In this document: positions 30,368 to 41,622 of the stretch, piece after piece
Position numbering within the stretch: position 1 is the first letter of the stretch
Layout: every line of letters begins with the position of its first letter
Assembly: GCA_011947345.1 (NCBI GenBank)
Contig: JAAVTG010000137.1
Coordinates: forward strand, 61,369-125,368
Length of the DNA: 64,000 nucleotides
Direction: 5' to 3'
From: Phytophthora quininea
Lineage: Eukaryota; Oomycota; Peronosporomycetes; Peronosporales; Peronosporaceae
Position numbers and translations under genes: made by a program
The notes under the pieces: model-generated
Told to the model about the DNA's origin: nothing
Seen by the model: the letters and a program-made list of their open reading frames with translations, nothing else
Databases searched by the model: none

Positions 30368-32642
30368 ATGAGCGATCCCGTGCAAGACCAGCGCTTTCAG
30401 AAGGTGCACAACGACCCTCGCTTCGCACGCAACTCCAAGCGCAAGAGCAAGCTCCAGATCGACAAGCGCTTCTCCGCCGCGCTCAAAGACGAGCGCTTCC
30501 AGAGCGTACAGGGCAAGTACGACAAGTACGGGCGGCGCATTGAGAGGTCGGACAATGAGCTCAAGAAGTTCTACCGCCTGGAGGACGAGGAGAACGAAGA
30601 TGACATAAAGGAGGACAAAAGCAAGGAAGAGTCCACCACCAGCTCCTCGGACGACGACGACGCAGCGGAAGCCACGGTGGCCAAGAACAGCGAGAAGCTC
30701 TCGCGACTCGACTACCTCAACGCCATGGCGCGTGGCGAGTTGGCGTCGGACTCGGACATTTCTGACTCGGATTCGGACAGCGACGAAGAGGAAGAAGTGG
30801 CTGCGGTGAAGCAAGAAGAAGAGGAGGAGGAAGAAGACATTCCCATGGGCGAGGAGACCAAGCGATTCGCGGTGCTCAATTGCGACTGGACGCGTATCCG
30901 CGCTGTGGATTTGTTTGCATTGTGCCAGTCGTTTGCACCATCCACTGGTGCGATCAAGAACGTGACCATCTACCCGTCGGACTACGGACTCCAGAAAATG
31001 GTGCGTGGCTTGTGAACTTGAGCGATCGTGTTGTGAAACATACGACTGATTTTGGTTTAATATTCATGTAGAAAGAGGAGGCGGAACACGGCCCCCAAGG
31101 TCTTTGGGACGATGACAAGAGCATGCTGAACGGTGAAGCAGGAGAAGACGAGGACAAGCCAGTGACTGCTAATTCTGATAGCGAGGATGATGGTGAACAA
31201 GAGAAACCGGAGGCTGGTAACGATAGTGAGGCTGAAGGTGAGGAAGAAGAGGAGTACGACTCGGACGATCCTCTGGGTGTGAAGAAGAGCGTGACAATTG
31301 AAGCCGAGTCGGACGGCTTTGACAATGAAAAGTTGCGCAAGTACGAACTGCAGAAGCTCAAGTACTACTACGCCGTCGTAACGTGCGACTCAGTGAAGAC
31401 GGCTAGCACGATCTTCGATCAATGCGATCAGCTCGAGTACGAGACGTCCTCCAACCTACTCGATCTCCGGTACGTCCCGGATGATGTGTTGTTCACCAAT
31501 ACTCCAAAGGATTCCTGCGACACCGTGCCTGACCGATATAAGCCTGCCATCTTTGCCACGTTGGCATTGCAACAAACTGATGTCAAGCTCACCTGGGAGG
31601 AGGATGACGGACAGCGCATGGAGCTGTTAACACGCCCGGCTGACTGGAAGGATGCCGATGACGACGACTTCAAGGCGTACCTGGCCTCGGACGTGTCCGA
31701 TGCTTCGGACAACGATAACGATGATAGCGACGACAGTGACGACGACAAGGTTGATGGGAATGGAGCCCCAGATAGTAAGAAGCAAGCCAAGAAGGCAGCA
31801 AAATCAAAAAGCTGCGGAACCGATACAAATCGATGCTGCTGGGCAGTGATGCAGAAGATGAGGACGATGATGCCAACGCTGCTGCGCCTGCCTCTGGATC
31901 AAGCAGCGAGGAGGAGGAGGAGAATGGCGAGGGTGACATGGAGATGTCGTTCACGCCCGGTGCTGGTGACGTGCTGAAGGCTAAACGCCAAAAGGAACTT
32001 GAGGCCAACGAGACACCTTTCGAGCGCTACACGCGTGAGAAGAAGCAGGAGAAGAACCGCAAGCTCCACGAGAAGCGCTCAAAGCAGAAGCAGCTTGAAC
32101 GGGAGCAGCGCGAGATTCTGAAGAAGAAGGGCCGTGGTTCCAAGGAGGCAAACATGCTTCGTGAGGCCATCGCTGGGGGCGGCAACAGCAGCGACGATGA
32201 TGATGACAGCGACAACAATGAGCGTAATTTTGACATGAAGAAGATTGCCAAGCAGGAGAAGGTCAAGTCGCTGAAGGGCAAACGCCGTGCCAAGGAGATG
32301 CGGAAGCTGGCCAAGCAGCAGGCGAGTGGCGGACTGCAGGAAGGCTTCGAGTTCGACGCCGCCGATCCTCGATTCGGCGCGCTGTACGCCAAGGGCTCTC
32401 AGTTCCAGCTGGACCCCACGGACCCGAAGTTCCGCAAGACGGAGGCCACACAGGCCATCTTCAAGGAGCGGCGGCAACGGTATGACCAGGATGCTGCATC
32501 TGCCAAGCAGGCAAAGGAGACTAAGCCAGAGTTCGAAGCTGCCAACAGCAAGCAGTCGCTCAACGCCATGGTGGAGAACCTCAAGCGGAAGTCTCAGCAG
32601 AAGGACAAAATGAAGAGCAAGAAGCACAAGAGCAAGGCATAA
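30368..32642 (+). CDS. ESF1: ESF1, nucleolar pre-rRNA processing protein
   Basis: Esf1 (NUC153 family), required for 18S rRNA maturation. Exon 1 (30368-31000) starts MSDPVQDQRFQKVHNDPRFA and has RKSKLQIDKRFSAALKDERF and YDKYGRRIER. It then contains long acidic stretches and the core RFAVLNCDWTRIRAVDLFAL followed by VTIYPSDYGLQKM. After intron 31001-31071, exon 2 has EKLRKYELQKLKYYYAVVTC, VPDDVLFTNTPKDSC and KPAIFATLALQQTDVKLTWE. A one-base slip near 31806 (run of four A) moves to the frame with the NUC153 motif FDAADPRFGALYAKGSQFQL and a basic tail ending MKSKKHKSKA. Confidence 0.94.
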
Positions 32643-32712
32643 GATGCTAACATGTATAGAGATTTTGCCGATGCTGCTGAGCAGTCACATTTGCATTTGA
32701 CGACTCACCAGC

Positions 32713-33004
32713 ATGCAGGTATCTTGCAGCGTTTTTGTGCTGCATTGATTGATCCCCGGCTAACGTTGTGTGCTGTCTTGACGAGCAGCGCGTGCAGATC
32801 CAAGAGGTGCTCCCGAAGGCGGGTCTGGTGTACTCTGAGCGAGGCAACTTGACGGAGGTGCTGTGCAAGCCCAAGATCATGCCCATTAAGTCGGCGACGC
32901 TGCTTCGCATCGAAGAGATTGAGAAGCAGGCACGAGCTCTCGCCAAGCCCCCAACCGCTGATTCGCCTTCGCGTGACTTCTACCGTCCTCCGACTGCAAA
33001 GTAA
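32713..33004 (+). CDS. BBIP1: BBIP1/BBIP10, BBSome subunit
   Basis: BBSome-interacting protein 1, the smallest subunit of the BBSome ciliary trafficking coat. The body EVLPKAGLVYSERGNLTEVL, then CKPKIMPIKSATLLRIEEIE, matches the family's REVLPKQGxLxxED and LCKPKLLPLKSLTLEKLE blocks. The gene model uses a two-codon first exon (ATGCAG, 32713-32718), intron 32719-32788 and exon 2 (32789-33004), giving 73 residues; human BBIP1 is about 92. This is the only upstream ATG I find that joins in phase. It lies 70 bases after ESF1 on the same strand. It is easy to miss by automatic annotation because of its size. Confidence 0.85.
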
Positions 33005-33295
33005 ATTCTTGTTCGCGTAGGAAGTCGATAGGAACTTCATCAGCTCGACTTCACAAGTGCCAACAACGGATACTTTCATTCTCCATACGGACTCCTGTTA
33101 ATTGCTGTGCAACTTGGCGATATCTTGCCTTCTCCTGCTGTAACTTGTTTCTACAACACCCACGCGTGGCGCTTTACTGCATTCCGCCTGAGAACATTTC
33201 CAACAAGGAGCTCAGTCCATTTCGCGGCGGCTGCAGTCCGTAGAACTTCTGTCCGATCACGCTTAAATACTGGCCATCACAGCACAACGTGCAAG

Positions 33296-34406
33296 TTAGC
33301 ACAGCACAGCCAGAGTAGTCCGAAGCACATCAACACATACGCTCTTGAGCGTGCTATCGCGAGCAAGTGCCGGTGCGTACCGCTCCTGGAGCATTTGGAA
33401 GAGCGACAACGCGTCGCGCTGTCGACAAGGAAGCAACCACAACATGTCAGTCAGAATAGCTCGGCATTTGCTACGAGATCTCGCCAAGTCTCACCTCCAG
33501 CGTCAGCAGCAGGAATCGCACAAAGTTGAACAGCGGCAGGTCTACAGGGCGGCCAGCGCTCTTGCACTTGGCCATATACGCCTCGTGCACCTTGTTCGCG
33601 TCGCGCAGGTTCTCTAAGCTCAACAATCTAGACATCAACACGCTAAGGTCAGTCCCTAGACACCTTCCGATGCTCCCCACAAGCAACATCGTACTGCAGC
33701 ACAGCGCGCGCCAAGTACAGATCCGATTCGCTAGGGTATCCCTTCTCCGACCACTGGAACAGAGCGTCCGATAGCTCCTGCGGGTTCTCGGCATGCAAGA
33801 AATGCTTCATCGCATGTGTGAAATCTCCCGCGGTGCGATACGCACGTGCCAGCATCAACTGCAGCTCTGGGTCCCCCGTTTGCGAGCTCCTTCCGCTGCC
33901 GACCACCTACGAGACCACCACCACCACCATGAGCATCTTTTGACCAAAGCCACCTCTGCTGCCACTCACTTGACTGCGTTCTTGAGAACCACCGCCAGGT
34001 CGGCACTGAACTGCGGCTTGAGCACGAACGCCGCGTCGATCTGTCGGATCTGCTGCTTGTGCGCGTCGTCCACCGGGTGATGGAAGTCCGCGAACACCGA
34101 GACCATGAGGTTGGCCATCTCCGCCGCCGCCGTGTTCTGGTCGTGCTGGATGAGCGTGAGCGCCGCGTCCAGAGCCAGCGCCGCCGCCTTGTTTTGCTGC
34201 TCGGCGCTGGGCTCGTCGCCCTTGAGCAGCCGCATGAACAGCGTCTTGTACATCTGCAGCGCCCCGTAGAAGTCTCCCAGTTGCAGCTGCCGCTCCAGCT
34301 TCTTGCCCACGTTCTCCACGCCCGCGTGGTCGCTGGAGGGCGCGGCGGGGGCCGCCAGCTTGGCGCCCGCAGCCTTACGGGCAAGGGCCCGGCGGTTCAT
34401 CGACAT
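33296..34406 (-). CDS. GET4: GET4 (tail-anchored protein targeting)
   Basis: Get4/TRC35, the alpha-solenoid adaptor that links Get5 and Get3 in tail-anchored protein delivery and ubiquitin-linked quality control. Exon 1 (33970-34406) gives KKLERQLQLGDFYGALQMYK and LMVSVFADFHHPVDD. Exon 2 (to 33906) gives LQLMLARAYRTAGDFTHAMK and YLARAVLQYDVACGE; it needs one extra G in a run of five near 33885 to stay in frame. Exon 3 gives DLPLFNFVRFLLLTLE, and the last exon gives RDALSLFQMLQERYAPALAR, ending LAVLC. These are the family's helical repeats in order (LLNFIWFLLLAV; FxxLxxxYxPxLxRDP). Exon 2/3 joining near 33640-33660 is approximate. Confidence 0.87.
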
Positions 34407-34459
34407 TGATACTCGAACAAAGAGTGGATCGGAGATCAGAATGTATTATGGCCAATGAC

Positions 34460-35118
34460 TTAGAGGTCGCGGTATTCGGCCTGCGCGGGGCCCTCGGGCT
34501 GCGTCGGAGCCTTCTTGTTCATGGCGTCGTGCAGACGCTGGTCCTTACTGGAGTTGGCCATCATCAGGTAGTTGCTTAGGCCGCGGATAGCACTAGAGGA
34601 AGCAGCAACGTGGCAACAGGTCAGATACTGCAGACTCTACTAGAAGCTCTATCGACCGAAGAAGCTCGTGGTTTTGACAGCAAAGGGGAACTTGAGCACG
34701 TACTTGGCCTTGAGCGCCTCGATCTTCTCCGGGTCCGTCTCGCTGCGGCCCTTGTCGAACTCCCTCCGCACAAGCTCCTTGATGGCCATCCCCTTCTTGC
34801 TCTGCAAGCGTCCAACAATCACAGCCGCGTCCATTCGAAGGCACAGCACGTAGAGAGAGGTAGGAAGCACATTAGATGCCGTGCATACAATCGCATAATG
34901 GCCAGCAGTGCCAGCAATGGGAAAAAGCGAGCGAGTGGACGTACCGAGCCGCCGATGTGCTTGGCCAGACGCAGGCAGTCTCGGTAGAGCTGTGTAAGCA
35001 GTGGCAAGTGCAGAGAGCGACACGGACAGGTAGGTCAGCACGTGCCCAGAGAGGTCGGAGAGACTGCAGCAGCGCTCCGTACCTGGATCGTGGTCCGCGT
35101 CACTTGGTTCGCCGACAT
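34460..35118 (-). CDS. LYR-motif mitochondrial protein
   Basis: A 103-residue LYR-motif (Complex1_LYR-like) protein. LYR proteins bind acylated mitochondrial ACP and help assemble Fe-S and respiratory complexes. Four exons with consistent phases: 35083-35118 (MSANQVTRTTIQ), 34945-34989 (LYRDCLRLAKHIGGS), 34704-34801 (SKKGMAIKELVRREFDKGR) and 34460-34592 (NAIRGLSNYLMMANSSKDQR). The LYR tripeptide begins exon 2, and the KxxxRxEF and YLxxxxS positions fit LYRM9-like members. The precise orthologue is unclear. The mitochondrial ACP, the usual LYR partner, is encoded at 3.1-3.5 kb. Confidence 0.82.
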
Positions 35119-35714
35119 GGTCAACTTCGAGTGGCGACGCACGTGGGCCTCAGTCTTACAAACCCTATTGCGCACATAAACCCTAGCGACAATTCCTGTA
35201 TGAAATATTTCGAACACTGTCAGTATGTGTATGCGTCGAGTGTTGTGAGATGCTCACGGCGAACCAGCGCCCGGGAGCTCGCAAGACCAAGAAACTGCTA
35301 GCGGGTGCAGTGTCGAGAGTGATCTCCGCGCTCGTCTTCCAGCCACTGGAATCAAATGCTCTGATGTCCATTTTGCAACCACGAGAAGGCAGCGACGTTC
35401 ACGGCAAATAACAAGCTTAGTTTAGTTTAGTTTATGCGAGGATTATGTCTCCACTTCTGCACTCGGGGTGAACCAGCATGCCGAATTCATAACAGCACAA
35501 CGTTGCTACATGTACGGCAATCAAAACTCGCATTTGACAGGACATGTAGGCTTTGAGTGGGTGTGTTCGGTGTTTTTACGTCCTATACACCAATTGTCCT
35601 TGCGCGCTCGAAAAGGCGCTTTCGTCCTCGTTTTGAACACGTTGATGCAAGTTCCACCGGTGCAGCTGCTGCATTTTCCAACTCCTCTCTACACGCCGGA
35701 GCGACGCCGCCTGC
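35119..35714. promoter_or_regulatory. Divergent promoter region, LYR gene and WDR31
   Basis: 596 bases between divergent start codons. It includes a short AGTTT/AGTTTA repeat at about 35416-35434 (TTAGTTTAGTTTAGTTTA). A 62-codon minus-strand frame (35183-35371, MDIRAFDSSGWKTSAEITL) has no family resemblance that I recognise and I do not call it a gene. Confidence 0.4.
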
Positions 35715-36880
35715 ATGGGGGCGTGCACGTCCAAAGAGAGCAGCAGGCCTTCTAGAGGCCTCGACCAGTGGAAAGTGGCCGAGGACGCAACGCCTAAACG
35801 CCTGGAAGCCTCCGCCGTTTCCGTTGCCGCAGTCGCAGACGCCAAGGACGTCGACGTGTCCGGAGAGCAGGAGGGCGACCTGGTGCTCAACTGCATCGCG
35901 TACAGCAGACGCCTGGGCAACGACTGCCTGACCGGGTGGGAGGACGGCTCCATCCAGCGCGTCAACTGGCGCAACCCTGTGACCCCGACTGCAGGATGTA
36001 GCAGCGACGTCATAAAGATGTGGAGGCCGCACACCCGCGCCGTGAACCGCCTCGTGCTCGGAGAGAGCTCTCGCAACATCTACTCGTGCTCGAGGGACAC
36101 GCTGGTGGCCATCACCACCAGCGCCAAGGCGACGGGGGCGAGCACCGTGCTGCGAGGGCACCAGCTGAACGTCGCCACCATTGCCGTGGATAGTGCAGAG
36201 CACACGCTTTGCTCGGGAGGACGGGACACCCAGACAATCTTTGGGACATCGCGACTGCACACATCACAGCCAAGAACACGACGCCGCAGAACGTGGTCAC
36301 GTGCTCGACGTGGCTGCCGGGCGAGGCGCTGGTGGCGCAAGGAAGTGAAGACTTGAGCGTGAAGCTGTGGGACCCTCGCACGCCGTTGCGGGTCCCAGCG
36401 CAGACGCTGCGTGGGTTCGTGTATTTCCCACTGAGCATTGCAGCGTGTGGCAGCGAAGATGATAGTACGTACCTGCTCACCTCCAGCAAAGGGTTTAACG
36501 GCGTGGGCTGCGAAGCACGCGTTTGGGATCGACGGACAGGCAAGCAGCTCGCAGAGTTCCCAGGCCACCAGCAGGACGCAACCGCGTGCTGTTTCCTACC
36601 CCTCAATGCAGGTATAGATACGGTGGAGACGGAGCCCAATGTGCTGCCAATGCTTCCTGTGACTGCCTCGAAAGACGGCACAGTCAAAGTTTGGGATGCC
36701 AAAACAATGTCGCCTCTCGCAGAGGCTCACGCAGACGGAGCCAAGCGAATGTTCACAGGGCTGTGCTCGGCTGACAGCAGCACGCTCCTAGCTTGCACTT
36801 TTGGTGGTCACGTGCTCGCGTATTCTCTCGATCGCCAACAGCGAACTCTTGCTCTGCTGCCGCATCCGAGTCGATCCTGA
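35715..36880 (+). CDS. WDR31: WDR31 homologue (ciliary WD40 protein)
   Basis: A WD40 protein of the WDR31 type, in animals a ciliary protein linked to ELMOD/ARL signalling and intraflagellar cargo. The N-terminus MGACTSKES carries Gly2 and Cys4, a typical site for N-myristoylation plus palmitoylation. WD repeats include YSRRLGNDCLTGWEDGSIQ, HTRAVNRLVLGESSRNIYSC, GHQLNVATIAVDSAEHTLCS, LVAQGSEDLSVKLWDPR and VTASKDGTVKVWD. The block SSKGFNGVGCEARVWDRR corresponds to the WDR31-specific SNGFGGEGCEATLWD. A one-base slip near 36228 joins the two halves at SGGRDT and NLWDIATAH. Intronless. Confidence 0.82.
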
Positions 36881-36916
36881 CAGGAATAGTCGAGGGCATA
36901 TTCTGGTATAATTGTA

Positions 36917-38474
36917 ATGGGCTCGGAGTTGTCATTTGCTTTGCGCTGTCGTTCGCTGTTGGTGTGTTGGAGGTCATTTCTGGAGCAAGTTCCGATGGGC
37001 GATGTCTTGGCTGAGTGTGTTCATGAGCTTCGGTCGTCCAAGTTTGAGTTTGAGGTGTTGCTAGGCGCCTCAGTGGGAAGCGTGTGGCAAGCTCTTGGTC
37101 GGCACGTGGCTCGACAACTGACGCAGCACAAGGGCGTATCCCTACAGCAGTTCGGCAAGTTTGGCTTCTACAAGGCCCAGACGTCGACACTGTCTGCAGA
37201 ACCAGTTTTCCTGCTCGCGGATCGCTACACTTCAGCGTATGGAATCGTTTGGCGAAATCAACAACCTCCAGCCCCGCTCACAGTGACTTCCGAGGTCAAT
37301 ATGGCTGCGCTGGGCAATGAAGCCTCACTTGGCCACGACCAAACACGACGCGCACTTGACGCCATGTTGGTGTACCTGGGGAAGAAGCTGCAGGGCAATG
37401 CGGGTGCAGGCAATCTGGCACTTCCAGGAGTCGGGAGCTTTTTCTCGATGGCAAGGCGCTCTCGTTCTCCTTTGACCAAAGTTTGATTCGCGCGCTCGCT
37501 AATCGAGGGCAACAGGAATCTGCACCGTCGTCCGCAGTTTCCAAAAGACTGGTCCTGGAGGAACGGTCGACAACTTGAAGAGGAAGACGCTGCTGCTTGA
37601 TGCAGCAACAACGCACGCCAATGGTGAGAGCGCAGCACTGCAGCGGTCAACTTCCGTGGACAGCGTGTTTCAATCCAAAGCGAAAACTGTGCAGCTAAAA
37701 GCTTTGGTCCATTTTGAACCGCCTCATCTTGGCGATCGGTACGGTGGCGGTGGTGGCGATGCCAATATAAGCAACAAAGAGAAGATCAAGAAACATCGTC
37801 ACCGTCACCGCAGACACAAACACGGACACGGCGGAAACAGCAACAGCATCGAGACGCTGCCGCTCAACGGCGTTCCGATTTTGCCGCGCTTCCTGATCCC
37901 AGAGACTCGCGAGGTGCTCAAACCGCGTCCGAAAGTCGCCCAAGTCATGCAGGAGGCGTTCGAGCGCGAGACGGCCTCGATCGAGCTTATGAAGCGTCTT
38001 GATGTCGAGCACGGCGAGATGATCGCCACTCGGCAGCGAGTCGTGCAGATCCGCGACCTACAAGAGCGAGCAGAGCAGGCCGTGTCGCGTCGGGAGCTCA
38101 ACGCTTTCCTCAACAACCAGATCGAGGAGAAGCGTCGCGCTCGCCACAAGGCAGCGACGGACAAGGACCAATGCAGCTACCGAGACATCAAAATCCTGCC
38201 GCTGGGGCGTGAGGTCAGCGACGACGTCCGACGAGCCGAGAAGCAGAAGCTCAACCAGCGACTGAACGACCAAGTGGCCGCCAAAGTGGCGCTCAAGAAG
38301 GACCGCCGTGCGTTGGACCAGGCCGAGTCGGCCTACTTCATCTCCAAGCTGGTGCTGCAGGCTGAGAGCGAGAAGACGGCGAGTGCAGAGCGCAAGCGCG
38401 TCGAGAAGGAGGCGCTACTGGCCGAGTGGAGTCAGCAGCGAGCCATCGGCGCCCAGAAGAAGCACATTAGATAA
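36917..38474 (+). CDS. CCDC81-like protein with HU-type domain
   Basis: A CCDC81-like protein: an HU/bacterial-histone-like domain followed by coiled coils; animal CCDC81 is a centrosomal/ciliary protein. The HU-like part has SSKFEFEVLLGASVGSVWQA, VARQLTQHKGVSLQQFGKFG and PVFLLADRYTSAYGI, then a second half VNMAALGNEASLGHDQTRRA and LALPGVGSFF, matching the family pattern (TQLSQHKGVxIPxFGTFTF; NYAALSxES). One-base slips near 37443 (run of five T) and 37560 lead into the coiled-coil part, EMIATRQRVVQIRDLQERAE and FLNNQIEEKRRARHKA, ending at 38474. The start may be 36917 or the Met at 36995 (MGDVLAECV). It is only 36 bases after WDR31. Confidence 0.75.
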
Positions 38475-38553
38475 GACGATATTATTGCACAACTTTGGCC
38501 TGTCCACGTGGACAATCGAGACGGAGCATGTTCATTCGAAGGTTTTATTCGCC

Positions 38554-41502
38554 ATGCTCCGGTGCGTGCTGCTGGCCGCGGCGCTGCTGGTGGCGGTCTG
38601 CGAGGCCGTGGACGTGGGCGAGGTAGAGGACAGCTCGTGTCCCAACGTCACGACTGTCTCCGTCTTCGGCAGCTCCTCGTCCAACAGCACCAAGAACTCC
38701 AAGAGCAGCAGCAGCAACAGCAACTCGGTGCAGGTCACAGCGGCGTCCTCCTGCACGTCCACGACGGTCAAAGTCGCCACCAGCTCGTCTGGACGGCGGA
38801 CGCTGGACCTGCGCAAACGCAGCATTGAGGCAGTCACAAGTCTGCCGTCGGTAGACGTCGTGTGGGTCCTGATTGGCACCTCTCCTCTAGTTGTGCGTGT
38901 CTGCTGACCATGAGCTGGTGTTGTGTGGAGTAGAAGGCTGGACAACAACAATCTTCGAGCGTTCTCGACGGGCAACAATATTTCCGAGCTGTACGAGACG
39001 AAGTTGGCTTTAGAGTTAGAAGAAATGCTGCAACCTGACAGACAGGACCTTTGTGTTGGTGCAGGTACTTAACAAACAACAGCATCCCGACGCTCTCGAA
39101 CTTTGAGTTCCCCAGCACCCTCACAATTCTGTACGTGAAGATGCGTCGCAGCTTGATGCAGTTGCTTGCTCACCCAGTTATTTTCTTTCTTGTAGGGATC
39201 TCGCAAACAACGATCTTGGAGACATCGATGGCGTTCAGTTTTCAGACTCGCTGCAGTATCTGTAGGTTTGTTAGACGTTCCAGTGACTGGGTTTGCGGGG
39301 ACTAACAGGCTTGTTCTACCTCAACAGGAATTTGTCCGGCAACTCAATCGGCTCGCTGAACAATGTGACTCTCCCATCAAAGCTGCTGCAGCTGTAAGGC
39401 GTTGGTGCTGTGTTTGAGTCCACTACGAGTACATTCCAACCATTCCGTATTGTGTTTTTACTGATAGAGAGCTAGCTGACTCGAGCGTTGCGTCTCTGGA
39501 AAACTTTTCCTTCCCAAGCACAGTGACAACGCTCAACTTTTCCAACAACCCCATCACAACCGTCAGAGGCGTCATTTTCCCGACTCGCTCACGATGCTGA
39601 CGCTGATTGCTACAGCAAGATCGTCAGCAGCCACCTCGACCACTTCAATTGTCACGCCGAAAGAGGCCCGGCGTCTCCAAACAGTTGACAGCGGCGCTAC
39701 AGCAACCCAGAGCGTGCTGGAGGAGTTCGAAGTGCGCCAGACTGACGCCGACATGTTTGAGCAGTTAAAGTCATGGGACGTGTCGACCACTTCCACGCTT
39801 AGTTGTTCCGACTCCAACGCCAACCCGCGTTATGTCGTGGACACCATGTTGTGTGTGCTGTCCGACAGCGAGTTCGCAGCGAAGTACCACGAGGTGATTA
39901 TTTCTGCGTCAAGTGGCTCCACGTCGAGTTCCTTGTGGGGAAGACAGCCTCTTCCAGTCAAGAGGAGGCGCGGATTGCACTGAAAGAGACATTCGATCAG
40001 CGGCGTTCGTGGTTTCTTATCGGTGCAGCAGCTTTGCTGGCAGGATTCGCAATCTTGATGGGCGTGAATGCTTTTGCTTGTGTCTGCGTCGTAAAGTCCG
40101 TGGTTTATCAAAGGCCAAGAGCAACCAGCCAACTCTATCAAAGACAGCAAGTGGAAGGCCAAAGAACTTTTGGGACGACACTGGAAATTTGCCTCCGGAT
40201 GACGAAGTCCTCCACTTGCTCGCATCGGACCCGCTGGCAACGGTCCATGAAGATATCGAGCAGCCTGAAAGCGAACAGGATGGAAGTGGTGACTCTCCTA
40301 CCAAGTCGACCAGTCCCCTTGTCTACCTTCAGCGTGAAATCAAGCGCTCTCGTATTGACGCAGGCCTGATCCAGCGAAAGACGCGCCTATTTTCCTCTGA
40401 TGAAGACTCTGGAGAAAGTGTGTCGCCGTTTGTCTATCTGAAAGCGGAATACCACCGGAAGGCGATCGTGTTGAAATGTCTGAGTGCTGCTAATCGGATT
40501 GAGGCCAAGGGTGGACTGCGGAGTAGCGAAATGTGGAGTTTTGTCGAGGAAATTCGTCTGTACGCCACGTTGTCGCATCCGCAGATCGTTGCCTTTCATG
40601 GATTTAGTGAGGTCAGTGCTGTCCCGGAGCACTCAAGCGCAAATAAGTTCAAAAGTCTTGCGCTTGCAGTGGAGTTCATGGACAAGGGAGATCTTAATAC
40701 GTTCGTTCAGGAGCACAAACGATTGTTGCAGCAGAAGCAGCAAGACATGAACCAGCGGTTTACTCAGGCCAAACAATTGCGCAAAGGGGTCAGCTGGCAA
40801 GGACATGGCGACAACTACTACAATAGCGACGATACCAGTGGAGAGACCACAGTCTCTGAACTTTGGAGTTGGTGTAAATCTTCAGCGGCATACAAAAGCA
40901 AGTTGTCGATCGCGATGGATGTCGCTCAGGCAGTGCAGTACTTGCACTCGTTTTCGCCGCCGCTCTTCCACGGCAATCTCAGCTCCCGCAAAGTGTTCCT
41001 GGACAGAGATTGGAACGTGAAACTGGGCGACTTGACCTGCTGCAGCGCGCTGCGACGTTGGTCGTCTTCCCACAAGCAAAGCAGCACCGCCTCATCCCCT
41101 GACGACGCTGCTTCCAAATTATCTGAAGGTGGCAGATCTACCAGCTCTGAAATTCCGATGGACATGAGCGTGTGGACAGCCCCAGAAGTCCTCGACGGTC
41201 GGCAATACACGCAAAAGGCGGACATCTATTCGTTCGGTATCTTGCTCGCTCAGCTGAATTCGTACGAGTGCTCTTCGGCTGAGCACAGCGTTATGGATGA
41301 CACGGAGGTCCCGATGCTAAACAACGCGGGGCAGGATAACCCGTCGGAAGATGGAGAGGCACCAACGCCAATTCGGCTGTTGATGTTTCGATGCCAAGCT
41401 TTTCAGCCGGAGGTGCGGCCCACAGCAGAGGAGCTGCTGTGCGAACTGCGTCAGATCCAGCGCGGTGTCGGAGAAGCTGAGCAGTACCATGCTTGCAGGT
41501 GA
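38554..41502 (+). CDS. LRR receptor-like pseudokinase
   Basis: A membrane receptor with signal peptide (MLRCVLLAAALLVAVCEA), Ser/Asn-rich region, LRRs, a transmembrane helix (WFLIGAAALLAGFAILMG) and a cytoplasmic TKL-type kinase-like domain. The LRR part is built of separate exons; three consecutive ones (39065-39130, 39196-39261, 39328-39393) are each exactly 66 bases, begin and end in the same phase and encode one 22-residue repeat. In the kinase-like domain the beta-3 Lys (KAIVLKCL), alpha-C Glu and APEVLDGRQYTQKADIYSFG are kept, but the catalytic loop reads HGNLSSRKVFLD instead of HRDLKSRNVLLD, and DFG is DLT. It therefore probably lacks phosphotransfer activity. Slips near 39937 (run of four G) and 40080 interrupt the frame. 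Stop 41502. Confidence 0.8.
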
Positions 41503-41622
41503 AAACAATATAAACATCAGCATATCTTACTCGAGGAGCTCATGTACGACGTGGTTTCTTCCGTTGGCACAACCACATATCGTCCACATTACATTCATAT
41601 CCGAATCATTACCTCACTTTGC

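Noticed and set aside
35183..35371. 62-codon minus-strand ORF upstream of the LYR gene
   Set aside because: No family resemblance and no clear splice partners; lies in a divergent promoter.
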